Below are positions 31,701 through 46,700 of a stretch of DNA of 64,000 nt, in pieces (position 1 is the first letter of the stretch; the number at the start of each line of letters is the position of its first letter). The translations under genes were made by a program, and so were the position numbers. This DNA comes from Piscicola geometra. Lineage: Eukaryota; Annelida; Clitellata; Hirudinida; Piscicolidae. The notes beneath the pieces are model-generated. The model searched no databases and was not told the origin of the DNA. It worked only from the letters and a program-made list of their open reading frames with translations. Location of the stretch: positions 15,186,695 to 15,250,694 of the forward strand of contig OX030956.1 in the NCBI GenBank assembly GCA_943735955.1. Direction: 5' to 3'.

Positions 31701-34700
31701 TAATGTCTGATACTTGACAGTCCGACTGAGTTCTATCTGACGAGAAGCTTTTATTGAATTTGATTTGTGAAATGTGCGAGGGAAACTTGTAGGATGCGGT
31801 GATTTAATCGATGAGTTGATAAGATATTCTGCATGCATTAGTAAGAATCACTTTGCAGTCGTGAGACTTGAGGGATGAGATTACAGCTCTACGGTGCGAG
31901 GTGGTGACTGCCAAACAAGCACTCATCTGCAGGAAACTCAATTAAAAGAACTTCTTCAAATAGCGTGCATGAGACTTTTTATAGGCAATAAAGGGTAAAG
32001 TAACTTCGGAAAAGTGAAGATTGGCGAAGAGTCTTGAAGCATGAGATGATCATCCGTTGATATCTGTAGATGACTTTATTTACAAAATTCTATGCTTGTA
32101 CGCTGGATTAGAATTAGAGAAACAAAGTTAACTTTAGTTGAATCTCTGTAGCACTTTGAAATTCTTGATAACAACTTTGAATTTAAAATTTTCAAACCTA
32201 GACTTAATGAGCCACCTTTTGAATTCAAGTCATCAGTAGAATGATCTAGGGAAGAACATATTGTATGCAAGATTCATTGCGAATTCGTGTAGGGATGATG
32301 ACCATTAGGTAGAATTTAGTGACAGACGAGGAAATGGTTAAATATGAAACTTTTTGAAACACTTAAAATGATGACAGAGTTGTGTTAATTGAGCGCTGAT
32401 GTGACTAGACTTTCTGGCGTGCTTTCCTGATCGGATATATCTACTTCTTATAGATTTGAATTTCATGTGTATGGATACCTTTTATAATTCGAGAGATATA
32501 ACTTACTTTTGAGCATATAATGATAAATTTAACTACCTATTGTAGTCAAGCAAATCATCTGAGTAGACGAATGATGATGGCGAAGTGGTGACTGCCAAAC
32601 AGGCACTCATCTGCAGGAAACTCAATTAAAAGAACTTCTTCAAATAGCGTGCATGAGACTTTTTATAGGCAATAAAGGGTAAAGTAACTTCGGAAAAGTG
32701 AAGATTGGCGAAGAGTCTTGAAGCATGAGATGATCATCCGTTGATATCTGTAGATGACTTTATTTACAAAATTCTATGCTTGTACGCTGGATTAGAATTA
32801 GAGAAACAAAGGTAACATTAGTTGAATCTCTGTAGCACTGTGAAATTCTTGATAGCACCTATGAATTTGGAATTTTCAAACCAAGACTTAATGAGCGCTG
32901 ATGTGACTAGATTTTCTGGCGTGCTTTCCTAATCGGATAAATCTACTTCTTATAGATTTGAATTTCATGTGTATGGATACCTTTTATAATTCGAGAAATA
33001 TAACTCACTTTTGAGCATAATGTTAAATTTAACTACCTATTGTAGTGGTAGTGAAGCAAATCATCTGAGTAGACGAATGATGATGGCGGAGCGATACTAG
33101 CAGTGTATGCCTGAGCGACTTAGGGACTCAAAACTGGTTCTTACCTGCACGGAAGAAACTTGAAGAAACATATGATTGAGACGACTTTTATTGAGGGCAT
33201 TCGGAATGAGTCATTTGAAACATCATGCAGAAATTATATTTATGATTAGTTGAAAGTGTGTTTGAAGTTAGGTATAGTTTAAGAATGGATAGTCTTTAAT
33301 GTCTGATACTTGACAGTCCGACTGAGTTCCATCTGACGAGAAGCTTTTATTGAATTTGATTTGTGCAATGTGCGAGGGAAACTTGTAGGATGCGGTGATT
33401 TAATCGATGAGTTGATAAGATATTCTGCATGCATTAGTAAGAATCACTTTGCAGTCGTGAGACTTGAGGGATGAGATTACAGCTCTACGGTGCGAGGTGG
33501 TGACTGCCAAACAAGCACTCATCTGCAGGAAACTCAATTAAAAGAACTTCTTCAAATAGCGTGCATGAGACTTTATATAGGCAATAAAGGGTAAAGTAAC
33601 TTCGGAAAAGTGAAGATTGGCGAAGAGTCTTGAAGCATGAGATGATCATCCGTTGATATCTGTAGATGACTTTATTTACAAAATTCTATGCTTGTACGCT
33701 GGATTAGAATTAGAGAAACAAAGGTAACTTTAGTTGAATCTCTGTAGCACTTTGAAATTCTTGATAACAACTTTGAATTTAGAATTTTCAAACCTAGACT
33801 TAATGAGCCACCTTTTGAATTCAAGTCATCAGTAGAATGATCTAGGGAAGAACATATTGTATGCAAGATTCATTGCGAATTCGTGTAGGGATGATGACCA
33901 TTAGGTAGAATTTAGTGACAGACGAGGAAATGGTTAAATATGAAACTTTTTGAAACACTTAAAATGATGACAGAGTTGTGTTAATTGAGCGCTGATGTGA
34001 CTAGACTTTCTGGCGTGCTTTCCTGATCGGATATATCTACTTCTTATAGATTTGAATTTCATGTGTATGGATACCTTTTATAATTCGAGAGATATAACTT
34101 ACTTTTGAGCATATAATGATAAATTTAACTACCTATTGTAGTCAAGCAAATCATCTGAGTAGACGAATGATGATGGCGAAGTGGTGACTGCCAAACAGGC
34201 ACTCATCTGCAGGAAACTCAATTAAAAGAACTTCTTCAAATAGCGTGCATGAGACTTTATATAGGCAATAAAGTAACTTCGGAAAAGTGAAGATTGGCGA
34301 AGAGTCTTGAAGCATGAGATGATCATCCGTTGATATCTGTAGATGACTTTATTTACAAAATTCTATGCTTGTACGCTGGATTAGAATTAGAGAAACAAAG
34401 GTAACTTTAGTTGAATCTCTGTAGCACTGTGAAATTCTTGATAGCACCTATGAATTTGGAATTTTCAAACCAAGACTTAATGAGCGCTGATGTGACTAGA
34501 TTTTCTGGCGTGCTTTCCTGATCGGATATATCTACTTCTTATAGATTTGAATTTCATGTGTATGGATACCTTTTACAATTCGAGAAATATAACTCACTTT
34601 TGAGCATAATGTTAAATTTAACTACCTATTGTAGTGGTAGTGAAGCAAATCATCTGAGTAGACGAATGATGATGGCGGAGCGATACTAGCAGTGTATGCC

Positions 34701-37700
34701 TGAGCGACTTAGGGACTCAAAACTGGTTCTTACCTGCACGGAAGAAACTTGAAGAAACATATGATTGAGACGACTTTTATTGAGGGCATTCGGAATGAGT
34801 CATTTGAAACATCATGCAGAAATTATATTTATGATTAGTTGAAAGTGTGTTTGAAGTTAGGTATAGTTTAAGAATGGATAGTCTTTAATGTCTGATACTT
34901 GACAGTCCGACTGAGTTCCATCTGACGAGAAGCTTTTATTGAATTTGATTTGTGCAATGTGCGAGGGAAACTTGTAGGATGCGGTGATTTAATCGATGAG
35001 TTGATAAGATATTCTGCATGCATTAGTAAGAATCACTTTGCAGTCGTGAGACTTGAGGGATGAGATTACAGATCTATCGTGGGAGGTGGTGACTGCCAAA
35101 CAAGCACTCATCTGCAGGAAACTCAATTAAAAGAACTTCTTCAAATAGCGTGCATGAGACTTTTTATAGGCAATAAAGGGTAAAGTAACTTCGGAAAAGT
35201 GAAGATTGGCGAAGAGTCTTGAAGCATGAGATGATCATCCGTTGATATCTGTAGATGACTTTATTTACAAAATTCTATGCTTGTACGCTGGATTAGAATT
35301 AGAGAAACAAAGGTAACTTTAGTTGAATCTCTGTAGCACTGTGAAATTCTTGATAGCACCTATGAATTTGAAATTTTCAAACCAAGACTTAATGAGCGCT
35401 GATGTGACTAGATTTTCTGGCGTGCTTTCCTGATCGGATATATCTACTTCTTATAGATTTGAATTTCATGTGTATGGATACCTTTTACAATTCGAGAAAT
35501 ATAACTCACTTTTGAGCATAATGTTAAATTTAACTACCTATTGTAGTGGTAGTGAAGCAAATCATCTGAGTAGACGAATGATGATGGCGGAGCGATACTA
35601 GCAGTGTATGCCTGAGCGACTTAGGGACTCAAAACTGGTTCTTACCTGCACGGAAGAAACTTGAAGAAACATATGATTGAGACGACTTTTATTGAGGGCA
35701 TTCGGAATGAGTCATTTGAAACATCATGCAGAATTTATATTTATGATTAGTTGAAAGTGTGTTTGAAGTTAGGTATAGTTTAAGAATGGATAGTCTTTAA
35801 TGTCTGATACTTGACAGTCCGACTGAGTTCCATCTGACGAGAAGCTTTTATTGAATTTGATTTGTGCAATGTGCGAGGGAAACTTGTAGGATGCGGTGAT
35901 TTAATCGATGAGTTGATAAGATATTCTGCATGCATTAGTAAGAATCACTTTGCAGTCGTGAGACTTGAGGGATGAGATTACAGCTCTACGGTGCGAGGTG
36001 GTGACTGCCAAACAAGCACTCATCTGCAGGAAACTCAATTAAAAGAACTTCTTCAAATAGCGTGCATGAGACTTTTTATAGGCAATAAAGGGTAAAGTAA
36101 CTTCGGAAAAGTGAAGATTGGCGAAGAGTCTTGAAGCATGAGATGATCATCCGTTGATATCTGTAGATGACTTTATTTACAAAATTCTATGCTTGTACGC
36201 TGGATTAGAATTAGAGAAACAAAGGTAACTTTAGTTGAATCTCTGTAGCACTTTGAAATTCTTGATAACAACTTTGAATTTAGAATTTTCAAACCTAGAC
36301 TTAATGAGCCACCTTTTGAATTCAAGTCATCAGTAGAATGATCTAGGGAAGAACATATTGTATGCAAGATTCATTGCGAATTCGTGTAGGGATGATGACC
36401 ATTAGGTAGAATTTAGTGACAGACGAGGAAATGGTTGAATATGAAACTTTTTGAAACACTTAAAATGATGACAGAGTTGTGTTAATTGAGCGCTGATGTG
36501 ACTAGACTTTCTGGCGTGCTTTCCTGATCGGATATATCTACTTCTTATAGATTTGAATTTCATGTGTATGGATACCTTTTATAATTCGAGAGATATAACT
36601 TACTTTTGAGCATATAATGATAAATTTAACTACCTATTGTAGTCAAGCAAATCATCTGAGTAGACGAATGATGATGGCGAAGTGGTGACTGCCAAACAGG
36701 CACTCATCTGCAGGAAACTCAATTAAAAGAACTTCTTCAAATAGCGTGCATGAGACTTTATATAGGCAATAAAGGGTAAAGTAACTTCGGAAAAGTGAAG
36801 ATTGGCGAAGAGTCTTGAAGCATGAGATGATCATCCGTTGATATCTGTAGATGACTTTATTTACAAAATTCTATGCTTGTACGCTGGATTAGAATTAGAG
36901 AAACAAAGGTAACATTAGTTGAATCTCTGTAGCACTGTGAAATTCTTGATAGCACCTATGAATTTGGAATTTTCAAACCAAGACTTAATGAGCGCTGATG
37001 TGACTAGATTTTCTGGCGTGCTTTCCTGATCGGATAAATCTACTTCTTATAGATTTGAATTTCATGTGTATGGACACCTTTTACAATTCGAGAAATATAA
37101 CTCACTGTTGAGCATAATGTTAAATTTAACTACCTATTGTAGTGGTAGTGAAGCAAATCATCTGAGTAGACGAATGATGATGGCGGAGCGATACTAGCAG
37201 TGTATGCCTGAGCAACTTAGGGACTCAAAACTGGTTCTTACCTGCACGGAAGAAACTTGAAGAAACATATGATTGAGACGACTTTTATTGAGGGCATTCG
37301 GAATGAGTCATTTGAAACATCATGCAGAAATTATATTTATGATTAGTTGAAAGTGTGTTTGAAGTTAGGTATAGTTTAAGAATGGATAGTCTTTAATGTC
37401 TGATACTTGACAGTCCGACTGAGTTCCATCTGACGAGAAGCTTTTATTGAATTTGATTTGTGCAATGTGCGAGGGAAACTTGTAGGATGCGGTGATTTAA
37501 TCGATGAGTTGATAAGATATTCTGCATGCATTAGTAAGAATCACTTTGCAGTCGTGAGACTTGAGGGATGAGATTACAGCTCTACGGTGCGAGGTGGTGA
37601 CTGCCAAACAAGCACTCATCTGCAGGAAACTCAATTAAAAGAACTTCTTCAAATAGCGTGCATGAGACTTTTTATAGGCAATAAAGGGTAAAGTAACTTC

Positions 37701-40700
37701 GGAAAAGTGAAGATTGGCGAAGAGTCTTGAATCATGAGATGATCATCCGTTGATATCTGTAGATGACTTTATTTACAAAATTCTATGCTTGTACGCTGGA
37801 TTAGAATTAGAGAAACAAAGGTAACTTTAGTTGAATCTCTGTAGCACTTTGAAATTCTTGATAACAACTTTGAATTTAGAATTTTCAAACCTAGACTTAA
37901 TGAGCCACCTTTTGAATTCAAGTCATCAGTAGAATGATCTAGGGAAGAACATATTGTATGCAAGATTCATTGCGAATTCGTGTAGGGATGATGACCATTA
38001 GGTAGAATTTAGTGACAGACGAGGAAATGGTTAAATATGAAACTTTTTGAAACACTTAAAATGATGACAGAGTTGTGTTAATTGAGCGCTGATGTGACTA
38101 GACTTTCTGGCGTGCTTTCCTGATCGGATATATCTACTTCTTATAGATTTGAATTTCATGTGTATGGATACCTTTTATAATTCGAGAGATATAACTTACT
38201 TTTGAGCATATAATGATAAATTTAACTACCTATTGTAGTCAAGCAAATCATCTGAGTAGACGAATGATGATGGCGAAGTGGTGACTGCCAAACAGGCACT
38301 CATCTGCAGGAAACTCAATTAAAAGAACTTCTTCAAATAGCGTGCATGAGACTTTATATAGGCAATAAAGGGTAAAGTAACTTCGGAAAAGTGAAGATTG
38401 GCGAAGAGTCTTGAAGCATGAGATGATCATCCGTTGATATCTGTAGATGACTTTATTTGCAAAATTCTATGCTTGTACGCTGGATTAGAATTAGAGAAAC
38501 AAAGGTAACTTTAGTTGAATCTCTGTAGCACTGTGAAATTCTTGATAGCACCTATGAGTTTGGAATTTTCAAACCAAGACTTAATGAGCGCTGATGTGAC
38601 TAGATTTTCTGGCGTGCTTTCCTAATCGGATAAATCTACTTCTTATAGATTTGAATTTCATGTGTATGGATACCTTTTACAATTCGAGAAATATAACTCA
38701 CTTTTGAGCATAATGTTAAATTTAACTACCTATTGTAGTGGTAGTGAAGCAAATCATCTGAGTAGACGAATGATGATGGCGGAGCGATACTAGCAGTGTA
38801 TGCCTGAGCGACTTAGGGACTCAAAACTGGTTCTTACCTGCACGGAAGAAACTTGAAGAAACATATGATTGAGACGACTTTTATTGAGGGCATTCGGAAT
38901 GAGTCATTTGAAACATCATGCAGAAATTATATTTATGATTAGTGGAAAGTGTGTTTGAAGTTAGGTATAGTTTAAGAATGGATAGTCTTTAATGTCTGAT
39001 ACTTGACAGTCCGACTGAGTTCCATCTGACGAGAAGCTTTTATTGAATTTGATTTGTGCAATGTGCGAGGGAAACTTGTAGGATGCGGTGATTTAATCGA
39101 TGAGTTGATAAGATATTCTGCATGCATTAGTAAGAATCACTTTGCAGTCGTGAGACTTGAGGGATGAGATTACAGCTCTACTGTGCGAGGTGGTGACTGC
39201 CAAACAAGCACTCATCTGCAGGAAACTCAATTAAAAGAACTTCTTCAAATAGCGTGCATGAGACTTTTTATAGGCAATAAAGGGTAAAGTAACTTCGGAA
39301 AAGTGAAGATTGGCGAAGAGTCTTGAAGCATGAGATGATCATCCGTTGATATCTGTAGATGACTTTATTTACAAAATTCTATGCTTGTACGCTGGATTAG
39401 AATTAGAGAAACAAAGGTAACTTTAGTTGAATCTCTGTAGCACTTTGAAATTCTTGATAACAACTTTGAATTTAAAATTTTCAAACCTAGACTTAATGAG
39501 CCACCTTTTGAATTCAAGTCATCAGTAGAATGATCTAGGGAAGAACATATTGTATGCAAGATTCATTGCGAATTCGTGTAGGGATGATGACCATTAGGTA
39601 GAATTTAGTGACAGACGAGGAAATGGTTAAATATGAAACTTTTTGAAACACTTAAAATGATGACAGAGTTGTGTTAATTGAGCGCTGATGTGACTAGACT
39701 TTCTGGCGTGCTTTCCTGATCGGATATATCTACTTCTTATAGATTTGAATTTCATGTGTATGGATACCTTTTATAATTCGAGAGATATAACTTACTTTTG
39801 AGCATATAATGATAAATTTAACTACCTATTGTAGTCAAGCAAATCATCTGAGTAGACGAATGATGATGGCGAAGTGGTGACTGCCAAACAGGCACTCATC
39901 TGCAGGAAACTCAATTAAAAGAACTTCTTCAAATAGCGTGCATGAGACTTTTTATAGGCAATAAAGGGTAAAGTAACTTCGGAAAAGTGAAGATTGGCGA
40001 AGAGTCTTGAAGCATGAGATGATCATCCGTTGATATCTGTAGATGACTTTATTTACAAAATTCTATGCTTGTACGCTGGATTAGATTTAGAGAAACAAAG
40101 GTAACTTTAGTTGAATCTCTGTAGCACTGTGAAATTCTTGATAGCACCTATGAGTTTGGAATTTTCAAACCAAGACTTAATGAGCGCTGATGTGACTAGA
40201 TTTTCTGGCGTGCTTTCCTGATCGGATAAATCTACTTCTTATAGATTTGAATTTCATGTGTATGGACACCTTTTACAATTCGAGAAATATAACTCACTTT
40301 TGAGCATAATGTTAAATTTAACTACCTATTGTAGTGGTAGTGAAGCAAATCATCTGAGTAGACGAATGATGATGGCGGAGCGATACTAGCAGTGTATGCC
40401 TGAGCGACTTAGGGACTCAAAACTGGTTCTTACCTGCACGGAAGAAACTTGAAGAAACATATGATTGAGACGACTTTTATTGAGGGCATTCGGAATGAGT
40501 CATTTGAAACATCATGCAGAAATTATATTTATGATTAGTTGAAAGTGTGTTTGAAGTTAGGTATAGTTTAAGAATGGATAGTCTTTAATGTCTGATACTT
40601 GACAGTCCGACTGAGTTCTATCTGACGAGAAGCTTTTATTGAATTTGATTTGTGTAATGTGCGAGGGAAACTTGTAGGATGCGGTGATTTAATCGATGAG

Positions 40701-43700
40701 TTGATAAGATATTCTGCATGCATTAGTAAGAATCACTTTGCAGTCGTGAGACTTGAGGGATGAGATTACAGCTCTACGGTGCGAGGTGGTGACTGCCAAA
40801 CAAGCACTCATCTGCAGGAAACTCAATTAAAAGAACTTCTTCAAATAGCGTGCATGAGACTTTTTATAGGCAATAAAGGGTAAAGTAACTTCGGAAAAGT
40901 GAAGATTGGCGAAGAGTCTTGAAGCATGAGATGATCATCCGTTGATATCTGTAGATGACTTTATTTACAAAATTCTATGCTTGTAGGCTGGATTAGAATT
41001 AGAGAAACAAAGGTAACTTTAGTTGAATCTCTGTAGCACTTTGAAATTCTTGATAACAACTTTGAATTTAAAATTTTCAAACCTAGACTTAATGAGCCAC
41101 CTTTTGAATTCAAGTCATCAGTAGAATGATCTAGGGAAGAACATATTGTATGCAAGATTCATTGCGAATTCGTGTAGGGATGATGACCATTAGGTAGAAT
41201 TTAGTGACAGACGAGGAAATGGTTAAATATGAAACTTTTTGAAACACTTAAAATGATGACAGAGTTGTGTTAATTGAGCGCTGATGTGACTAGACTTTCT
41301 GGCGTGCTTTCCTGATCGGATATATCTACTTCTTATAGATTTGAATTTCATGTGTATGGATACCTTTTATAATTCGAGAGATATAACTTACTTTTGAGCA
41401 TATAATGATAAATTTAACTACCTATTGTAGTCAAGCAAATCATCTGAGTAGACGAATGATGATGGCGAAGTGGTGACTGCCAAACAGGCACTCATCTGCA
41501 GGAAACTCAATTAAAAGAACTTCTTCAAATAGCGTGCATGAGACTTTTTATAGGCAATAAAGGGTAAAGTAACTTCGGAAAAGTGAAGATTGGCGAAGAG
41601 TCTTGAAGCATGAGATGATCATCCGTTGATATCTGTAGATGACTTTATTTACAAAATTCTATGCTTGTACGCTGGATTAGAATTAGAGAAACAAAGGTAA
41701 CATTAGTTGAATCTCTGTAGCACTGTGAAATTCTTGATAGCACCTATGAATTTGGAATTTTCAAACCAAGACTTAATGAGCGCTGATGTGACTAGATTTT
41801 CTGGCGTGCTTTCCTAATCGGATAAATCTACTTCTTATAGATTTGAATTTCATGTGTATGGATACCTTTTACAATTCGAGAAATATAACTCACTTTTGAG
41901 CATAATGTTAAATTTAACTACCTATTGTAGTGGTAGTGAAGCAAATCATCTGAGTAGACGAATGATGATGGCGGAGCGATACTAGCAGTGTATGCCTGAG
42001 CGACTTAGGGACTCAAAACTGGTTCTTACCTGCACGGAAGAAACTTGAAGAAACATATGATTGAGACGACTTTTATTGAGGGCATTCGGAATGAGTCATT
42101 TGAAACATCATGCAGAAATTATATTTATGATTAGTTGAAAGTGTGTTTGAAGTTAGGTATAGTTTAAGAATGGATAGTCTTTAATGTCTGATACTTGACA
42201 GTCCGACTGAGTTCCATCTGACGAGAAGCTTTTATTGAATTTGATTTGTGCAATGTGCGAGGGAAACTTGTAGGATGCGGTGATTTAATCGATGAGTTGA
42301 TAAGATATTCTGCATGCATTAGTAAGAATCACTTTGCAGTCGTGAGACTTGAGGGATGAGATTACAGCTCTACGGTGCGAGGTGGTGACTGCCAAACAAG
42401 CACTCATCTGCAGGAAACTCAATTAAAAGAACTTCTTCAAATAGCGTGCATGAGACTTTTTATAGGCAATAAAGGGTAAAGTAACTTCGGAAAAGTGAAG
42501 ATTGGCGAAGAGTCTTGAAGCATGAGATGATCATCCGTTGATATCTGTAGATGACTTTATTTACAAAATTCTATGCTTGTACGCTGGATTAGAATTAGAG
42601 AAACAAAGGTAACATTAGTTGAATCTCTGTAGCACTGTGAAATTCTTGATAGCACCTATGAATTTGGAATTTTCAAACCAAGACTTAATGAGCGCTGATG
42701 TGACTAGATTTTCTGGCGTGCTTTCCTGATCGGATAAATCTACTTCTTATAGATTTGAATTTCATGTGTATGGACACCTTTTACAATTCGAGAAATATAA
42801 CTCACTTTTGAGCATAATGTTAAATTTAACTACCTATTGTAGTGGTAGTGAAGCAAATCATCTGAGTAGACGAATGATGATGGCGGAGCGATACTAGCAG
42901 TGTATGCCTGAGCGACTTAGGGACTCAAAACTGGTTCTTACCTGCACGGAAGAAACTTGAAGAAACATATGATGGAGACGACTTTTATTGAGGGCATTCG
43001 GAATGAGTCATTTGAAACATCATGCAGAAATTATATTTATGATTAGTTGAAAGTGTGTTTGAAGTTAGGTATAGTTTAAGAATGGATAGTCTTTAATGTC
43101 TGATACTTGACAGTCCGACTGAGTTCCATCTGACGAGAAGCTTTTATTGAATTTGATTTGTGCAATGTGCGAGGGAAACTTGTAGGATGCGGTGATTTAA
43201 TCGATGAGTTGATAAGATATTCTGCATGCATTAGTAAGAATCACTTTGCAGTCGTGAGACTTGAGGGATGAGATTACAGCTCTACGGTGCGAGGTGGTGA
43301 CTGCCAAACAAGCACTCATCTGCAGGAAACTCAATTAAAAGAACTTCCTCAAATAGCGTGCATGAGACTTTTTATAGGCAATAAAGGGTAAAGTAACTTC
43401 GGAAAAGTGAAGATTGGCGAAGAGTCTTGAAGCATGAGATGATCATCCGTTGATATCTGTAGATGACTTTATTTACAAAATTCTATGCTTGTACGCTGGA
43501 TTAGAATTAGAGAAACAAAGGTAACTTTAGTTGAATCTCTGTAGCACTTTGAAATTCTTGATAACAACTTTGAATTTAAAATTTTCAAACCTAGACTTAA
43601 TGAGCCACCTTTTGAATTCAAGTCATCAGTAGAATGATCTAGGGAAGAACATATTGTATGCAAGATTCATTGCGAATTCGTGTAGGGATGATGACCATTA

Positions 43701-46700
43701 GGTAGAATTTAGTGACAGACGAGGAAATGGTTAAATATGAAACTTTTTGAAACACTTAAAATGATGACAGAGTTGTGTTAATTGAGCGCTGATGTGACTA
43801 GACTTTCTGGCGTGCTTTCCTGATCGGATATATCTACTTCTTATAGATTTGAATTTCATGTGTATGGATACCTTTTATAATTCGAGAGATATAACTCACT
43901 TTTGAGCATATAATGATAAATTTAACTACCTATTGTAGTCAAGCAAATCATCTGAGTAGACGAATGATGATGGCGAAGTGGTGACTGCCAAACAGGCACT
44001 CATCTGCAGGAAACTCAATTAAAAGAACTTCTTCAAATAGCGTGCATGAGACTTTATATAGGCAATAAAGGGTAAAGTAACTTCGGAAAAGTGAAGATTG
44101 GCGAAGAGTCTTGAAGCATGAGATGATCATCCGTTGATATCTGTAGATGACTTTATTTACAAAATTCTATGCTTGTACGCTGGATTAGAATTAGAGAAAC
44201 AAAGGTAACATTAGTTGAATCTCTGTAGCACTTTGAAATTCTTGATAGCACCTATGAATTTGGAATTTTCAAACCAAGACTTAATGAGCGCTGATGTGAC
44301 TAGATTTTCTGGCGTGCTTTCCTAATCGGATAAATCTACTTCTTATAGATTTGAATTTCATGTGTATGGATACCTTTTACAATTCGAGAAATATAACTCA
44401 CTTTTGAGCATAATGTTAAATTTAACTACCTATTGTAGTGGTAGTGAAGCAAATCATCTGAGTAGACGAATGATGATGGCGGAGCGATACTAGCAGTGTA
44501 TGCCTGAGCGACTAAGGGACTCAAAACTGGTTCTTACCTGCACGGAAGAAACTTGAAGAAACATATGATTGAGACGACTTTTATTGAGGGCATTCGGAAT
44601 GAGTCATTTGAAACATCATGCAGAAATTATATTTATGATTAGTTGAAAGTGTGTTTGAAGTTAGGTATAGTTTAAGAATGGATAGTCTTTAATGTCTGAT
44701 ACTTGACAGTCCGACTGAGTTCCATCTGACGAGAAGCTTTTATTGAATTTGATTTGTGCAATGTGCGAGGGAAACTTGTAGGATGCGGTGATTTAATCGA
44801 TGAGTTGATAAGATATTCTGCATGCATTAGTAAGAATCACTTTGCAGTCGTGAGACTTGAGGGATGAGATTACAGCTCTACGGTGCGAGGTGGTGACTGC
44901 CAAACAAGCACTCATCTGCAGGAAACTCAATTAAAAGAACTTCTTCAAATAGCGTGCATGAGACTTTATATAGGCAATAAAGGGTAAAGTAACTTCGGAA
45001 AAGTGAAGATTGGCGAAGAGTCTTGAAGCATGAGATGATCATCCGTTGATATCTGTAGATGACTTTATTTACAAAATTCTATGCTTGTACGCTGGATTAG
45101 AATTAGAGAAACAAAGGTAACTTTAGTTGAATCTCTGTAGCACTTTGAAATTCTTGATAACAACTTTGAATTTAGAATTTTCAAACCTAGACTTAATGAG
45201 CCACCTTTTGAATTCAAGTCATCAGTAGAATGATCTAGGGAAGAACATATTGTATGCAAGATTCATTGCGAATTCGTGTAGGGATGATGACCATTAGGTA
45301 GAATTTAGTGACAGACGAGGAAATGGTTAAATATGAAACTTTTTGAAACACTCAAAATGATGACAGAGTTGTGTTAATTAAGCGCTGATGTGACTAGACT
45401 TTCTGGCGTGCTTTCCTGATCGGATATATCTACTTCTTATAGATTTGAATTTCATGTGTATGGATACCTTTTATAATTCGAGAGATATAACTTACTTTTG
45501 AGCATATAATGATAAATTTAACTACCTATTGTAGTCAAGCAAATCATCTGAGTAGACGAATGATGATGGCGAAGTGGTGACTGCCAAACAGGCACTCATC
45601 TGCAGGAAACTCAGATAAAAGAACTTCTTCAAATAGCGTGCATGAGACTTTATATAGGCAATAAAGGGTAAAGTAACTTCGGAAAAGTGAAGATTGGCGA
45701 AGAGTCTTGAAGCATGAGATGATCATCCGTTGATATCTGTAGATGACTTTATTTACAAAATTCTATGCTTGTAGGCTGGATTAGAATTAGAGAAACAAAG
45801 GTAACTTTAGTTGAATCTCTGTAGCACTGTGAAATTCTTGATAGCACCTATGAATTTGGAATTTTCAAACCAAGACTTAATGAGCGCTGATGTGACTAGA
45901 TTTTCTGGCGTGCTTTCCTGATCGGATATATCTACTTCTTATAGATTTGAATTTCATGTGTATGGATACCTTTTACAATTCGAGAAATATAACTCACTTT
46001 TGAGCATAATGTTAAATTTAACTACCTATTGTAGTAGTAGTGAAGCAAATCATCTGAGTAGACGAATGATGATGGCGGAGCGATACTAGCAGTGTATGCC
46101 TGAGCGACTTAGGGACTCAAAACTGGTTCTTACCTGCACGGAAGAAACATGAAGAAACATATGATTGAGACGACTTTTATTGAGGGCATTCGGAATGAGT
46201 CATTTGAAACATCATGCAGAAATTATATTTATGATTAGTTGAAAGTGTGTTTGAAGTTAGGTATAGTTTAAGAATGGATAGTCTTTAATGTCTGATACTT
46301 GACAGTCCGACTGAGTTCCATCTGACGAGAAGCTTTTATTGAATTTGATTTGTGAAATGTGCGAGGGAAACTTGTAGGATGCGGTGATTTAATCGATGAG
46401 TTGATAAGATATTCTGCATGCATTAGTAAGAATCACTTTGCAGTCGTGAGACTTGAGGGATGAGATTACAGCTCTACGGTGCGAGGTGGTGACTGCCAAA
46501 CAAGCACTCATCTAAAGGAAACTCAATTAAAAGAACTTCTTCAAATAGCGTGCATGAGACTTTTTATAGGCAATAAAGGGTAAAGTAACTTCGGAAAAGT
46601 GAAGATTGGCGAAGAGTCTTGAAGCATGAGATGATCATCCGTTGATATCTGTAGATGACTTTATTTACAAAATTCTATGCTTGTACGCTGGATTAGAATT

